From: an uncultured bacterium
GTDB taxonomy: Bacteria > Patescibacteriota > Microgenomatia > UBA8517
Assembly (NCBI GenBank): GCA_937928235.1
Contig: CALEZE010000084.1
Coordinates: forward strand, 1-22,672
Direction of reading: 5' to 3'
DNA length: 22,672 nucleotides
Both the position numbers and the translations under genes were made by a program. The notes beneath the pieces were generated by a model. That model had not been told where the DNA came from, ran no database searches, and worked only from the letters and a program-made list of their open reading frames with translations. Position 1 is the stretch's first letter; each line of letters begins with the position of its first letter. Shown here piece after piece: positions 7,626-14,733 of this stretch.

Positions 7626-8704
7626 TGACAAATACAAAAGAACTTCTCCAGCTAACGGTTGACACCAAGGCGTCTGATTTGCATATCATTTCAGGTATTG
7701 CCCCTAGTGTTCGTATAGACGGCGAACTAAAGCCTGTTAACAATGTAGGAGTTTTGACTGCCGACATGGTGGGAACACTTCTCAAAGAAGTGATGAATAG
7801 TGAACAACTTGAGAAGTTGACTGTCAACAAAGAGATTGATTTTTCGCTTTCCTTTTCCGACAAAGCAAGGTTTAGGGTTAATGCTTACACTCAAAGGAAT
7901 GGTCTGGCGGCGGCTTTTAGAAGAATCCCCCTAGAGGTACCGACAATAGAAGGGCTTAAACTTCCCAAAGTACTTCATTCATTTACGAATTTAAGGCAGG
8001 GACTGGTACTTGTTACAGGCCCAACCGGTCACGGAAAATCTTCCACCCTTGCAGCAATGATTAACGAAATTAACCAAACAAGGGCGGCTCACATTTTAAC
8101 CATTGAAGACCCAATCGAGTTTATCTTTAAGCCATCAAAGTCAATTATTTCTCAGCGAGAAATGAAAACAGACACGCACTCTTGGCAGGTGGCCCTAAGG
8201 TCCGCGCTTCGTGAAGACCCGGATGTTGTTTTGGTGGGAGAAATGCGAGACCACGAAACAATTTCTGCAGCCCTTACAGTTGCTGAAACGGGACATTTGG
8301 TTTTTGCCACACTCCATACAAATTCCGCGGCGCAAACCATCGACAGGATAGTTGATGTCTTTCCCGAAGAGCAGCAGGGCCAGGTGCGTTTACAACTTTC
8401 GAATGTTATAGAAGCTGTTTTTTCACAAAGACTCCTCCCTGTTATCGGAGGTGGAAGAACCGCAGCGTATGAGCTGATGCTTGGCTCCTCTGCCATAAGA
8501 ACATCTATAAGGGAAGGAAAAACCCACCAAATTGAAAGTATTTTACAAACCTCTTCAGAAGCCGGAATGAACACACTGGAGCGCTCCCTTGCCCAGCTTG
8601 TCAATGAGGGCAGAGTGACTGTAGAGACCGCTCAAAGTTGGTCCATAAGGCCCGAAGAGCTTACTCGCCTTATTCGCTCTGCTGGCGCCGATCCTCAAAA
8701 ATGA
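7625..8704 (+). CDS. pilT: Type IV pilus retraction ATPase PilT
   Basis: This ATPase disassembles the pilus and powers twitching and DNA uptake in known systems. It has 359 residues, the usual PilT length, without the N-terminal PilB domain. Walker A is GPTGHGKSS (132-140), Asp box TIEDPIEF, Walker B VVLVGEMRDHET and His box ATLHTNSA. The retraction-specific motif is AIRTSIREGK (290-299), close to the classical AIRNLIREGK. It is coupled to pilB (1-base overlap) and pilC (ATGA overlap). The presence of pilT implies that the pili retract. Confidence 0.95.
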   Translation: MTNTKELLQLTVDTKASDLHIISGIAPSVRIDGELKPVNNVGVLTADMVGTLLKEVMNSEQLEKLTVNKEIDFSLSFSDKARFRVNAYTQRNGLAAAFRRIPLEVPTIEGLKLPKVLHSFTNLRQGLVLVTGPTGHGKSSTLAAMINEINQTRAAHILTIEDPIEFIFKPSKSIISQREMKTDTHSWQVALRSALREDPDVVLVGEMRDHETISAALTVAETGHLVFATLHTNSAAQTIDRIVDVFPEEQQGQVRLQLSNVIEAVFSQRLLPVIGGGRTAAYELMLGSSAIRTSIREGKTHQIESILQTSSEAGMNTLERSLAQLVNEGRVTVETAQSWSIRPEELTRLIRSAGADPQK

Positions 8705-9906
8705 AAAGGTTTAATTACAAGGCAAAGGACAAAAACGGTCAGTTAGTTTCAGGAGAAGTTGAAGCTTCAGATGAACAATCAGCTGCGAAGCTGGTTCGAC
8801 AAAAAGGACTTGTCGTAATCTTAATAAAACCGGTTCGTGGCGGATTGTCTGACATCTTCAAAGGTTTCAAAGACAGAATAAAGGTAAGCGATGTTGCCAA
8901 TTTCACAAGGCAGCTGGCAACGATGGTTAATGCCGGGCTTCCAATAATAGATGCCTTGGCAATTCTTCGTGCACAGACGAGCGGTGCAATGAAGAAAGTG
9001 GTTACGCAAGTTCTTGCGGATGTTGAGGGAGGAGATCCCCTCTCAAGAGCCTTCGAGAAACACTCGAAAGTTTTTAATCCGACTTATGTCGCACTTGTTA
9101 AATCTGGTGAGGCGGGAGGTGTCATGGACCAGGTGCTTGTTCGTATTGCCGACAACTTGGAGAAACAACAAGAGTTTGGTGGAAAGGTGAAAGGGGCTCT
9201 TATTTACCCCGCGATCATTGTCGTGGGTATGGGAATAGTCGGGCTTATTATGATGATTTTCGTTATTCCAAGGCTCACTACGCTTTATGACGAATTTGAT
9301 GCGGAGCTTCCCTTGGCTACAAGGATTCTTATTGGTTTTTCTGATTTACTGGTTAAATTCTGGCCCCTACTTCTTATCTTGGGTGGTTTGGGAGTTTATA
9401 TTCTTGGGATGTACAGGAAGACAGAAGTTGGTAGGAGAAAAACAGACGAGATTATATTCAAGATCCCCGTGTTTGGAGATTTGCAAAGACAGGTGATTTT
9501 GACGGAGTTGACAAGAACACTGAGTTTGATGGTTGGTGCCGGGGTTTCTATTCTTGAAGCACTTAATATCACCGCCGGTGTTGTAAACAATGTTCTTATC
9601 TCCGATGCATTAAAAGATGTTGCCGATCAGGTGGAAAAAGGCTTCCCTGTTGCTTATGCATTTGCCAAACACCCCGAAGCATTTCCATTTATTCTTTCCC
9701 AGATGATTTCTGTTGGTGAGGAAACTGGAAAAATGGAGGAGGTTTTGGGCAAGATAAGCCATGTTTTTGAAGTTGAAAGTGACCAGAAGGTAAAAGCTCT
9801 AACCTCCGCAGTTGAGCCTTTGGTGATGGTCCTTTTGGGTATAGGTGTAGGGTTTTTGGTTATCGCCATAATTCTCCCCATTTACAACCTCACAAGCCAG
9901 TTCTGA
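8701..9906 (+). CDS. pilC: Type IV pilus inner-membrane platform protein PilC
   Basis: PilC is the membrane platform on which PilB and PilT act. The 401-residue protein begins MKRFNYKAKD, the typical start before the NGQLVSGEVEA segment. It has two T2SSF repeats, each with a cytoplasmic helical domain (FTRQLATMVNAGLPI and LTRTLSLMVGAGVSI) followed by membrane segments (about residues 170-195, 220-240 and 375-395). The start at 8701 overlaps the pilT stop as ATGA; the frame is open further upstream but lies inside pilT. A dedicated pilin promoter follows directly after its stop codon. Confidence 0.94.
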   Translation: MKRFNYKAKDKNGQLVSGEVEASDEQSAAKLVRQKGLVVILIKPVRGGLSDIFKGFKDRIKVSDVANFTRQLATMVNAGLPIIDALAILRAQTSGAMKKVVTQVLADVEGGDPLSRAFEKHSKVFNPTYVALVKSGEAGGVMDQVLVRIADNLEKQQEFGGKVKGALIYPAIIVVGMGIVGLIMMIFVIPRLTTLYDEFDAELPLATRILIGFSDLLVKFWPLLLILGGLGVYILGMYRKTEVGRRKTDEIIFKIPVFGDLQRQVILTELTRTLSLMVGAGVSILEALNITAGVVNNVLISDALKDVADQVEKGFPVAYAFAKHPEAFPFILSQMISVGEETGKMEEVLGKISHVFEVESDQKVKALTSAVEPLVMVLLGIGVGFLVIAIILPIYNLTSQF

Positions 9907-9908
9907 CC

Positions 9909-9938
9909 TTGACACACGAGCCTTTAATGCTTGATACT
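9909..9938 (+). promoter_or_regulatory. Strong promoter of the putative major pilin
   Basis: TTGACA (9909-9914) is a perfect -35. GATACT (9933-9938) is the -10 at an 18-bp spacer. Transcription is expected near 9945, giving a leader of about 35 bases. It begins 3 bases after the pilC stop, so the pilin is transcribed independently. Confidence 0.65.
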
Positions 9939-9952
9939 GGATAAAGAGATTT

Positions 9953-9980
9953 CCTTCTCACCGAAGGGGGTGAAAATGAA
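9953..9980 (+). promoter_or_regulatory. Pilin leader: hairpin over the Shine-Dalgarno and a two-codon ORF
   Basis: CCTTC (9953-9957) can pair with GAAGG (9963-9967), and TCACC (9958-9962) can instead pair with GGTGA (9969-9973). Both folds hide part of the Shine-Dalgarno AAGGGGGTGA (9964-9973). An ATG at 9976 opens a two-codon frame (ATG AAT TGA) whose stop overlaps the TTG start of the pilin as TTGA. Confidence 0.5.
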
Positions 9981-10586
9981 TTGACTGCCCGAAAATTTAA
10001 CTTAGGTTTTACTCTTGTAGAGCTTCTTATTGTTATTGGTCTTTTGGGATCTATCGCTCTTATTGTTATTTCGGCCATTAACCCTGTTGAACAGGCAAAT
10101 CGTGCCCGAGACACAAGGTTTAAAGCTGACGGTGGACAGCTGATTTCAGCTATTGACCGCTACTTTGCGGCGCGAAGTGAATTTCCTTGGGTAACTACTT
10201 CTGTCGTTGCAAACAACGACGCATCCTTTGGCTTTGCAAGCGCTGGAAATGAAGGAGTAGGTATTTGTGGAAGCGATTGTACAACTGACGGCGTTCTTAT
10301 TAGCCAAGATGAGCTAAAGACGGAGTTCAGGAATCGTGACTTTATTACTGCCCATTCAGGAACAGACGACTCTAAGAAGATATTTATAGGCAAAACAACC
10401 GGTACATCACAGAGTGTTTATGCATGTTATATACCGCTTTCGAAGTCAACGAGGCAAGCAGCTGTAGCCGATGCTAAGGTTTATACGCTTAATACCTCCG
10501 ATGGCTCAAGAACGGCAACAAGCACTTGTGACGCTGATGCGTCTGACTGGATTACAAACGGTTGTTATGTTTGTATCCCTGAGTAA
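9981..10586 (+). CDS. Type IV pilin, probably the major pilin
   Basis: A 201-residue prepilin with a 9-residue leader ending in Gly9, then FTLVELLIVIGLL, the processed N-terminal helix with Glu5. The downstream RARDTRFKADGGQLISAIDRYF matches the GspG-like linker seen in the six tandem paralogues. Several cysteines in the C-terminal half (GICGSDC, STCDAD, NGCYVCIPE) probably form disulfides. The major-pilin role is inferred from its own consensus promoter, strong ribosome binding site and terminator. The start is TTG at 9981: no other in-frame start exists before a stop at 9942. An ATG lies 5 bases upstream but out of frame, so one base could be missing from the assembly. Confidence 0.85.
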   Translation: MTARKFNLGFTLVELLIVIGLLGSIALIVISAINPVEQANRARDTRFKADGGQLISAIDRYFAARSEFPWVTTSVVANNDASFGFASAGNEGVGICGSDCTTDGVLISQDELKTEFRNRDFITAHSGTDDSKKIFIGKTTGTSQSVYACYIPLSKSTRQAAVADAKVYTLNTSDGSRTATSTCDADASDWITNGCYVCIPE

Positions 10587-10630
10587 AAACCTACCTGGCT
10601 TTTAACTCTAAGTTAGGGCCAGGTGGTTTT
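10586..10630 (+). terminator. Rho-independent terminator after the major pilin
   Basis: The 5' arm is AAAACC, a bulged T and ACCTGGC (10586-10599). The 3' arm is GCCAGGT plus GGTTTT (10618-10630), giving 13 base pairs with a T-rich end. The loop contains a smaller TAACT/AGTTA stem. The stem starts at the last base of the pilin stop codon. Confidence 0.8.
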
Positions 10631-10657
10631 GTAACCAGTAAAAATCTTACATATTAA
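10629..10657 (+). promoter_or_regulatory. Promoter of the pilD-pseudopilin operon
   Basis: TTGTAA (10629-10634), 17-bp spacer, TATTAA (10652-10657), then 3 bases to the ATG at 10661. The -35 uses the T-tract of the preceding terminator. The transcript would have no usable leader, so it is again leaderless. Confidence 0.5.
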
Positions 10658-10660
10658 GTT

Positions 10661-11446
10661 ATGGATGTAGTGCTTGTTCTTGTAGGAGCTGTAATTGGCT
10701 CCTTCTTAACTGCTTGGACCTACAGGGCTACCAGAAACCAAAAGGTATGGCAAGGAAGGTCTAAGTGTGACAAATGCGGCAAAGAACTGTTGTGGTACGA
10801 CAATATTCCCGTTATCTCCTACCTTTCACTTTCCGGCAAGTGTAGGCATTGTGGAAAAAAGATATCACCCAGATACCCTCTTATAGAAATAACAACTGCA
10901 ACAACTTTTCTTTTTGCATACAGATTTGCAATTAATTGCTCTTCCCTCTCCTCCCCCATTTGTTCTTGGATGTCTGAAGGTACTATTGGGCTAATTGCAC
11001 TTTTGTTGTTGTTGGCGGTTCTCTTGGGGGCGCTCTTTACAGACCTAGAGGAAAAATTAATTCCTGACGAAATGGTTTTCTTCGGACTGGTTTTGGTCTT
11101 TGTTTTTTATCTCATCACAGACTTTACTGGCATATACTCTTACTTATTAGCCGGCCTTGTTTCCGCTGGCGTACTTCTATTGATTGCTCTTTTTACGGGA
11201 GGAAAAGGTATGGGGTTGGGAGATGTAAAACTGGCTATACTTTTGGGGAGTGTCCTTGGCCCTGCACTTGTTTTTTATTATATGTTCACAGCTTTCTTGA
11301 CAGGTGCTCTGGTGGGCTTGATACTGGTTTTAGGTAGGAGGTTTAAGTTAAAGCAAGAAATAGCATTTGGACCCTTCCTGCTTTTTGTCTTTGCAGTAGC
11401 ATTTCTTTTGGGAGAGAGCTTTTTTAGAGGAATATTGGGAGTATGA
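10661..11446 (+). CDS. pilD: Prepilin peptidase PilD (leader peptidase/N-methyltransferase family)
   Basis: PilD is an integral-membrane aspartic protease that cuts prepilin leaders after Gly and methylates the new N-terminus in two-domain forms. It has 261 residues. The N-terminal domain carries the zinc pairs C36/C39 and C61/C64 (CDKCG, CRHCG). The catalytic Asp residues are D128 (LFTDLEEKLIPDEM) and D188 (GKGMGLGDVK), with about seven or eight hydrophobic segments. It heads the pseudopilin operon and overlaps the next gene by ATGA. It should process the pilins on both sides. Confidence 0.95.
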   Translation: MDVVLVLVGAVIGSFLTAWTYRATRNQKVWQGRSKCDKCGKELLWYDNIPVISYLSLSGKCRHCGKKISPRYPLIEITTATTFLFAYRFAINCSSLSSPICSWMSEGTIGLIALLLLLAVLLGALFTDLEEKLIPDEMVFFGLVLVFVFYLITDFTGIYSYLLAGLVSAGVLLLIALFTGGKGMGLGDVKLAILLGSVLGPALVFYYMFTAFLTGALVGLILVLGRRFKLKQEIAFGPFLLFVFAVAFLLGESFFRGILGV

Positions 11447-12081
11447 ACTTTTGGATAAACAAGACAATTAAAAAAGTGTTTCATAAAAAGAACCAAAAGG
11501 GGCTCACCCTTGTGGAGCTTTTGATAGTTGTAAGCATAGTTGTTTTTCTGGTGCTTCTTGCAGCATGGTTTTACAGGTCGCAAGTTTTGAAAGGTAAAGA
11601 CACAAGAAGAAAAGCGGACCTGAAAAGAATACAAGTCGCTGTTGAGGAATACGAGAAAGATAACAATTGCTATCCCACACCAGATCTTGTGACTTGCGAG
11701 CCAGGAACAGGACTTGAGCCTTATCTTGATGACATTCCCTGCGACCCAGATAGTGAAGCATCGTATTTGTACGAACATGACAGTACAGGAAATTGTCCTA
11801 GCTGGTACCGATTGCTTGCTAATCTTGAAGACCCTAACGACCCCGAGGCGCAAAGTGCCTGTGGTCCTGGCGGAACATTTAACTACTACATTTCAAGCCC
11901 AAATGCACCTACATGTAATTTGATAGAGTCTCACTACTTCGGATGCAAAGGCGGGGTTTGTTTGGAAATTCTTTGGGACAACAACAGGCCCGGTCCTGAG
12001 TGCGACCCCAACTATACAAGCTCATCTTGTTATGGACAGTGCGGTCCACCACAGAATGAATGCAAACCTTGGAACGAGTAG
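11443..12081 (+). CDS. GspG-like pseudopilin, paralogue 1
   Basis: A 212-residue prepilin-like protein with a 20-residue basic leader ending in Gly20, then LTLVELLIVVSIVVFLVLL. Phe at +1 is replaced by Leu; Glu5 is kept. The linker KGKDTRRKADLKRIQVAVEEYEKDNNCYP is the GspG-type helix end. The globular part has IPCDPDSEASYLY, like the loop that precedes the calcium site in GspG, and is rich in cysteines in its last 60 residues (11 in all, for example CKGGVC, CDPN, SSCYGQC). It overlaps pilD by ATGA. It is a minor or alternative pilin; which one it builds is unknown. Confidence 0.85.
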   Translation: MNFWINKTIKKVFHKKNQKGLTLVELLIVVSIVVFLVLLAAWFYRSQVLKGKDTRRKADLKRIQVAVEEYEKDNNCYPTPDLVTCEPGTGLEPYLDDIPCDPDSEASYLYEHDSTGNCPSWYRLLANLEDPNDPEAQSACGPGGTFNYYISSPNAPTCNLIESHYFGCKGGVCLEILWDNNRPGPECDPNYTSSSCYGQCGPPQNECKPWNE

Positions 12082-12091
12082 TTTTAGCTAA

Positions 12092-12679
12092 ATGAAAAAC
12101 TTTACAAAAAGTGAACTTAAGATTGTGGGTATTATACTTCTTGTAACCGCCCTTGTTTCTCTGCAGAACTTTAAGGTTTCCATAAGAAGGGCAAGAGATG
12201 CCCAAAGAAAAGGCGATGCAAGGACTATTTACCAGGCCTTGGAGGCCTACCACGCAGACTTTGGCTTTTATCCCTTGGCAACGGAAGATGGGAAGATATT
12301 AGCCTGTGAGAAAGAAGTTGTGGATGTTGAGGGTGCAAGAAGCATTGTTTTGGAAGAAAGACTGCGTGCAACTATGGATCCCTGCGAGTGGGGTGAGGAT
12401 TCCCTTGCCGACTTTACGGACCCTGAATACCCTCCCTATTTAAATAAACTCCCCCGGGATCCTCATTGGGAAGATGGTGTTATGTATCGCTACGATTCAA
12501 CCACGAGGAATTTTCAGATTTTAGCGGCTCTCGAAGGAACAGACGAGGCGGAGTATGACCCTTCAATAGAAGTCCGGGGTGTGTCTTGCGGAAGTCGTAT
12601 TTGTAATTATGGTAGGGCCCCGGGGTCTGTCCCCCTTGATAAATCCTTGCAGGAATACGAAAATGAAACTATAGAATAA
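12092..12679 (+). CDS. Pilin-like paralogue 2 without the Gly(-1) processing site
   Basis: A 195-residue member of the same family. The N-terminus is MKN followed by FTKSELKIVGIILLV, which lines up with FTLVELLVV and keeps Phe1 and Glu5. However, the residue before the cut is Asn, not Gly, and the leader would be only three residues. A stop codon (TAA) directly precedes the ATG, so no longer leader is possible. The linker RRARDAQRKGDARTIYQALEAYHADFGFYP is typical. It shares CEWGE and the C-terminal CGSRICNYG motif with sister paralogues. It is either uncleaved, and so anchored as a type II membrane protein, or cut at an unusual site. It lies 10 bases after the previous gene. Confidence 0.8.
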   Translation: MKNFTKSELKIVGIILLVTALVSLQNFKVSIRRARDAQRKGDARTIYQALEAYHADFGFYPLATEDGKILACEKEVVDVEGARSIVLEERLRATMDPCEWGEDSLADFTDPEYPPYLNKLPRDPHWEDGVMYRYDSTTRNFQILAALEGTDEAEYDPSIEVRGVSCGSRICNYGRAPGSVPLDKSLQEYENETIE

Positions 12680-12682
12680 TTT

Positions 12683-13228
12683 ATGAATCTGCCCAAAAAA
12701 CTTCTGCGCACAAACTTCGGGTTTACCCTTGTAGAGCTTCTTGTGGTTATGGCGATACTCTCATCATTAGTTGCACTGGTTGCGGGTGGTTACAGGAGTG
12801 CACAAACAAGAGGGACAGATGCCCAGAGAAAGGCAGACTTGAGGGAGCTTGCGAATGCTCTTGAATTATTTTATGAAGACTACAAGCAGTACCCTCCGGA
12901 ATCAAACGAGAATGTTACTGCTTGCCCATGGGATTTCACAACAAGCACGGGAACTGAGTGTGTATGGGGTGAGAGTGAAATGACAGATGGGAAAACTTCG
13001 TATTTCAAAGTGTTACCCGAAGACCCAGATTCTGGACAGAATTATGTGTACAAAATTGTTTCTGGCTCAAATAACCAAAAATTCCAGTTGTTTGCCAGGC
13101 TCGAAAACCCTGAAGATATCGATTGCCTGAACGACGATTGTGCAAACCCCGGAGTAACAATCACTTGTGGTGGTAGCAGTCTTTGTAATTTTGCAGTTAC
13201 GAGTAGCAATACAGACGCAACAGAATGA
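12683..13228 (+). CDS. GspG-like pseudopilin, paralogue 3
   Basis: A 181-residue prepilin with a 13-residue leader (KKLLRTNFG) and the site G13/FTLVELLVVMAIL. The linker TRGTDAQRKADLRELANALELF is followed by YKQYPPES and a LPEDPDSGQNYVYK loop. It carries CVWGE and ends with a CGGSSLCNFAV motif, both shared with neighbouring paralogues, which suggests conserved disulfides. There is no Shine-Dalgarno; the gap to the previous gene is 3 bases and the stop overlaps the next start (ATGA), so translation is probably coupled. It is a minor or alternative pilin subunit. Confidence 0.87.
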   Translation: MNLPKKLLRTNFGFTLVELLVVMAILSSLVALVAGGYRSAQTRGTDAQRKADLRELANALELFYEDYKQYPPESNENVTACPWDFTTSTGTECVWGESEMTDGKTSYFKVLPEDPDSGQNYVYKIVSGSNNQKFQLFARLENPEDIDCLNDDCANPGVTITCGGSSLCNFAVTSSNTDATE

Positions 13229-13725
13229 AGAAACTAATTTCCAATTTACAATTTACAATTTACAAGAAGAACGAGCGGGGTTTTACATTGATTGAACTTC
13301 TTGTTGTTGTTTCGTTGGTTGGCATTTTGGCAACGCTGGTTCTAGCCAACCTAAATGCGGCAAGAGAAAGAGGAAGGGATGCACAGAGAAAGTCGGATAT
13401 TAAAAGTATTCAAAATGCACTCCAGCTTTATTACAATGACTATGGAATCTTTCCCGATGACAATTCTGGTGGTCAGATACTAGGTTGCGGGGTGGCAGGC
13501 ACTAGTGCTTGTACTTGGGGTGAGGAGTGGGCTGCCGGTGGTACGAAAATCATGGGTGTTTTGCCCTCAGACCCCATACCAGGGATAGACTATGTTTATC
13601 AGAGATCGTCGCTTGATGGCTACATACTTACGGCGTGTCTGGAAAATGTAAGCGATGACGACGGAATTGCGGATGGAGGCGGAATAGACTGCGATAGTAA
13701 TTGGATGTATCAAGTGGAACAATGA
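13225..13725 (+). CDS. GspG-like pseudopilin, paralogue 4, leader with 7-bp repeats
   Basis: A 166-residue prepilin with a 19-residue leader and the site G19/FTLIELLVVVSLVGILATL. The leader codons are made from a tandem 7-bp repeat (13236-13263). The linker RGRDAQRKSDIKSIQNALQLYYNDYG and the LPSDPIPGIDYVY loop are GspG-like. CGVAGTSACTWGEEW contains the CxWGE motif shared with paralogues 2 and 3. ATGA overlaps are present at both ends. A 7-bp change in repeat number would shift the frame. Confidence 0.88.
   Translation: MKKLISNLQFTIYKKNERGFTLIELLVVVSLVGILATLVLANLNAARERGRDAQRKSDIKSIQNALQLYYNDYGIFPDDNSGGQILGCGVAGTSACTWGEEWAAGGTKIMGVLPSDPIPGIDYVYQRSSLDGYILTACLENVSDDDGIADGGGIDCDSNWMYQVEQ
13236..13263 (+). 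repeat. Tandem 7-bp repeat in the leader of paralogue 4
   Basis: Four units: AATTTCC then three AATTTAC. The unit length is not a multiple of three, so successive units are read in different frames, giving the leader segment ISNLQFTIYK. It lies wholly within the predicted cleaved leader. Confidence 0.85.
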
Positions 13726-14225
13726 CCTGCACAAGTTACAAATCACAAATCACAAATCACAAACGGGGGTTCACCCTCGTTGAGCTTTTGGTTGTTGTGG
13801 GTGTGCTAGGGATTCTTGCCAGCTTGGCATTGGTTTCCTATACTGGTGCTCAAAAACAAGGAAGGGACACGCAAAGAAAATCAGACCTCAAACAGTATCA
13901 AACAGCTCTCGAGATTTTTGCTAATAAAAACAGCAGTCTTTACCCTTCTCGCACTACGACTGTAAATGCGTCCGGTACATTTTGCTCGACGGACCTTTCC
14001 TTGACTGTTTGCCCTGAAGACCCTAGGAATTCAGAAGATGCAACTTATGTTTATAACTACCAATCAAACGGTACAGGAGCAGGAAGCGTGGACGCTACGC
14101 AATATGTTTTGTGGTCCAAACTAGAAAACCCAGATACTACCACTTACTTTGTTTTGTGTTCAACTGGGGCCGCTGGTGAGGCAACTAGCGGTATTCCTCC
14201 AACCGGAGGTGTATGTCCACTATGA
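13722..14225 (+). CDS. GspG-like pseudopilin, paralogue 5, leader with 7-bp repeats
   Basis: A 167-residue prepilin with a 16-residue leader (TSYKSQITNHKRG) and the site G16/FTLVELLVVVGVLGILASL. The start at 13722 is chosen because it overlaps the previous stop as ATGA; the frame is open 7 codons upstream, inside the previous gene. The leader codons are five 7-bp repeat units. The linker KQGRDTQRKSDLKQYQTALEIF and the CPEDPRNSEDATYVYNY loop match the family. It lacks the CxWGE motif. It is a minor or alternative pilin subunit. Confidence 0.86.
   Translation: MTCTSYKSQITNHKRGFTLVELLVVVGVLGILASLALVSYTGAQKQGRDTQRKSDLKQYQTALEIFANKNSSLYPSRTTTVNASGTFCSTDLSLTVCPEDPRNSEDATYVYNYQSNGTGAGSVDATQYVLWSKLENPDTTTYFVLCSTGAAGEATSGIPPTGGVCPL
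13731..13765 (+). repeat. Tandem 7-bp repeat in the leader of paralogue 5
   Basis: Five units: ACAAGTT, three ACAAATC, then ACAAACG. The unit is a near-rotation of the ones in paralogues 4 (AATTTAC) and 6 (AAATTAC). It codes for most of the leader up to the basic residues before the cleavage Gly. Confidence 0.85.
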
Positions 14226-14731
14226 GTTTAAATTACAAATTACAGATTTCAAATTACAAACGCGGCTTTATACTCATAAAAACCTTGCTTCGCAAGAACT
14301 TTGTCAATGTTCAGCGGGGCTTCACATTGATCGAGCTCCTGGTAGTCATTTCGATTATTGGTGTAGTGATGGGGCTTTCCTTTTTTGGTTTACAGGGCGC
14401 AAGGGAATCCGCCAGAGACGCCAGAAGAAAGTCGGACTTAGAACTTATTCGCTCTGGCCTCGAACTATACAGGTCTGATTGTAACCAATATCCTGCCAGT
14501 TTGAACGACCCCCTGATAGGCGACGACTCAGTCCCCTCTTGCACGACTACTAATGTTTATATAGAAGATGTTCCGGATGATCCGAATAACCCAGTAAGAA
14601 CCTACAGGTATTATTCCAATGGCACCGTGTATTCCATTTGCGCAAGCCTAGAGGAAGGCGTTGGTTCAGTTTCCTGTGGCGGAAGCGACAACTGTGGAGA
14701 AACATGTAACTACAAGGTGGAGAACCCTTAA
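14222..14731 (+). CDS. GspG-like pseudopilin, paralogue 6, with two prepilin-site-like motifs
   Basis: A 169-residue prepilin. The start at 14222 overlaps the previous stop as ATGA; an alternative ATG at 14213 adds three residues. The N-terminus contains two sites: G15/FILIKTLL, with Lys in place of Glu5, and 18 residues later G33/FTLIELLVVISIIGVV, the functional-looking one. The leader is therefore unusually long, about 33 residues, and its first part is coded by a 7-bp repeat. The linker ESARDARRKSDLELIRSGLELY, the VPDDPNNP loop and a C-terminal CGGSDNCGETCNYKV motif follow the family. The leader looks like a recombined or duplicated one. Confidence 0.85.
   Translation: MSLNYKLQISNYKRGFILIKTLLRKNFVNVQRGFTLIELLVVISIIGVVMGLSFFGLQGARESARDARRKSDLELIRSGLELYRSDCNQYPASLNDPLIGDDSVPSCTTTNVYIEDVPDDPNNPVRTYRYYSNGTVYSICASLEEGVGSVSCGGSDNCGETCNYKVENP
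14230..14257 (+). repeat. Tandem 7-bp repeat in the leader of paralogue 6
   Basis: Four units: AAATTAC, AAATTAC, AGATTTC, AAATTAC. The next seven bases (AAACGCG) begin the Lys-Arg-Gly of the first prepilin-site-like motif, just as AAACG does in paralogue 5. Confidence 0.85.
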
Positions 14732-14733
14732 AA

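Noticed and set aside
8638..8700. Upstream ATG extension of pilC inside pilT.
   Set aside because: The added residues are a shadow of the pilT reading frame; family members start at MKRFNYKAKD and the ATGA overlap supports 8701.
13236..13765. Short repeats as a CRISPR array.
   Set aside because: Units are 7 bp, directly adjacent without spacers, inside coding sequence, and there are no cas genes.
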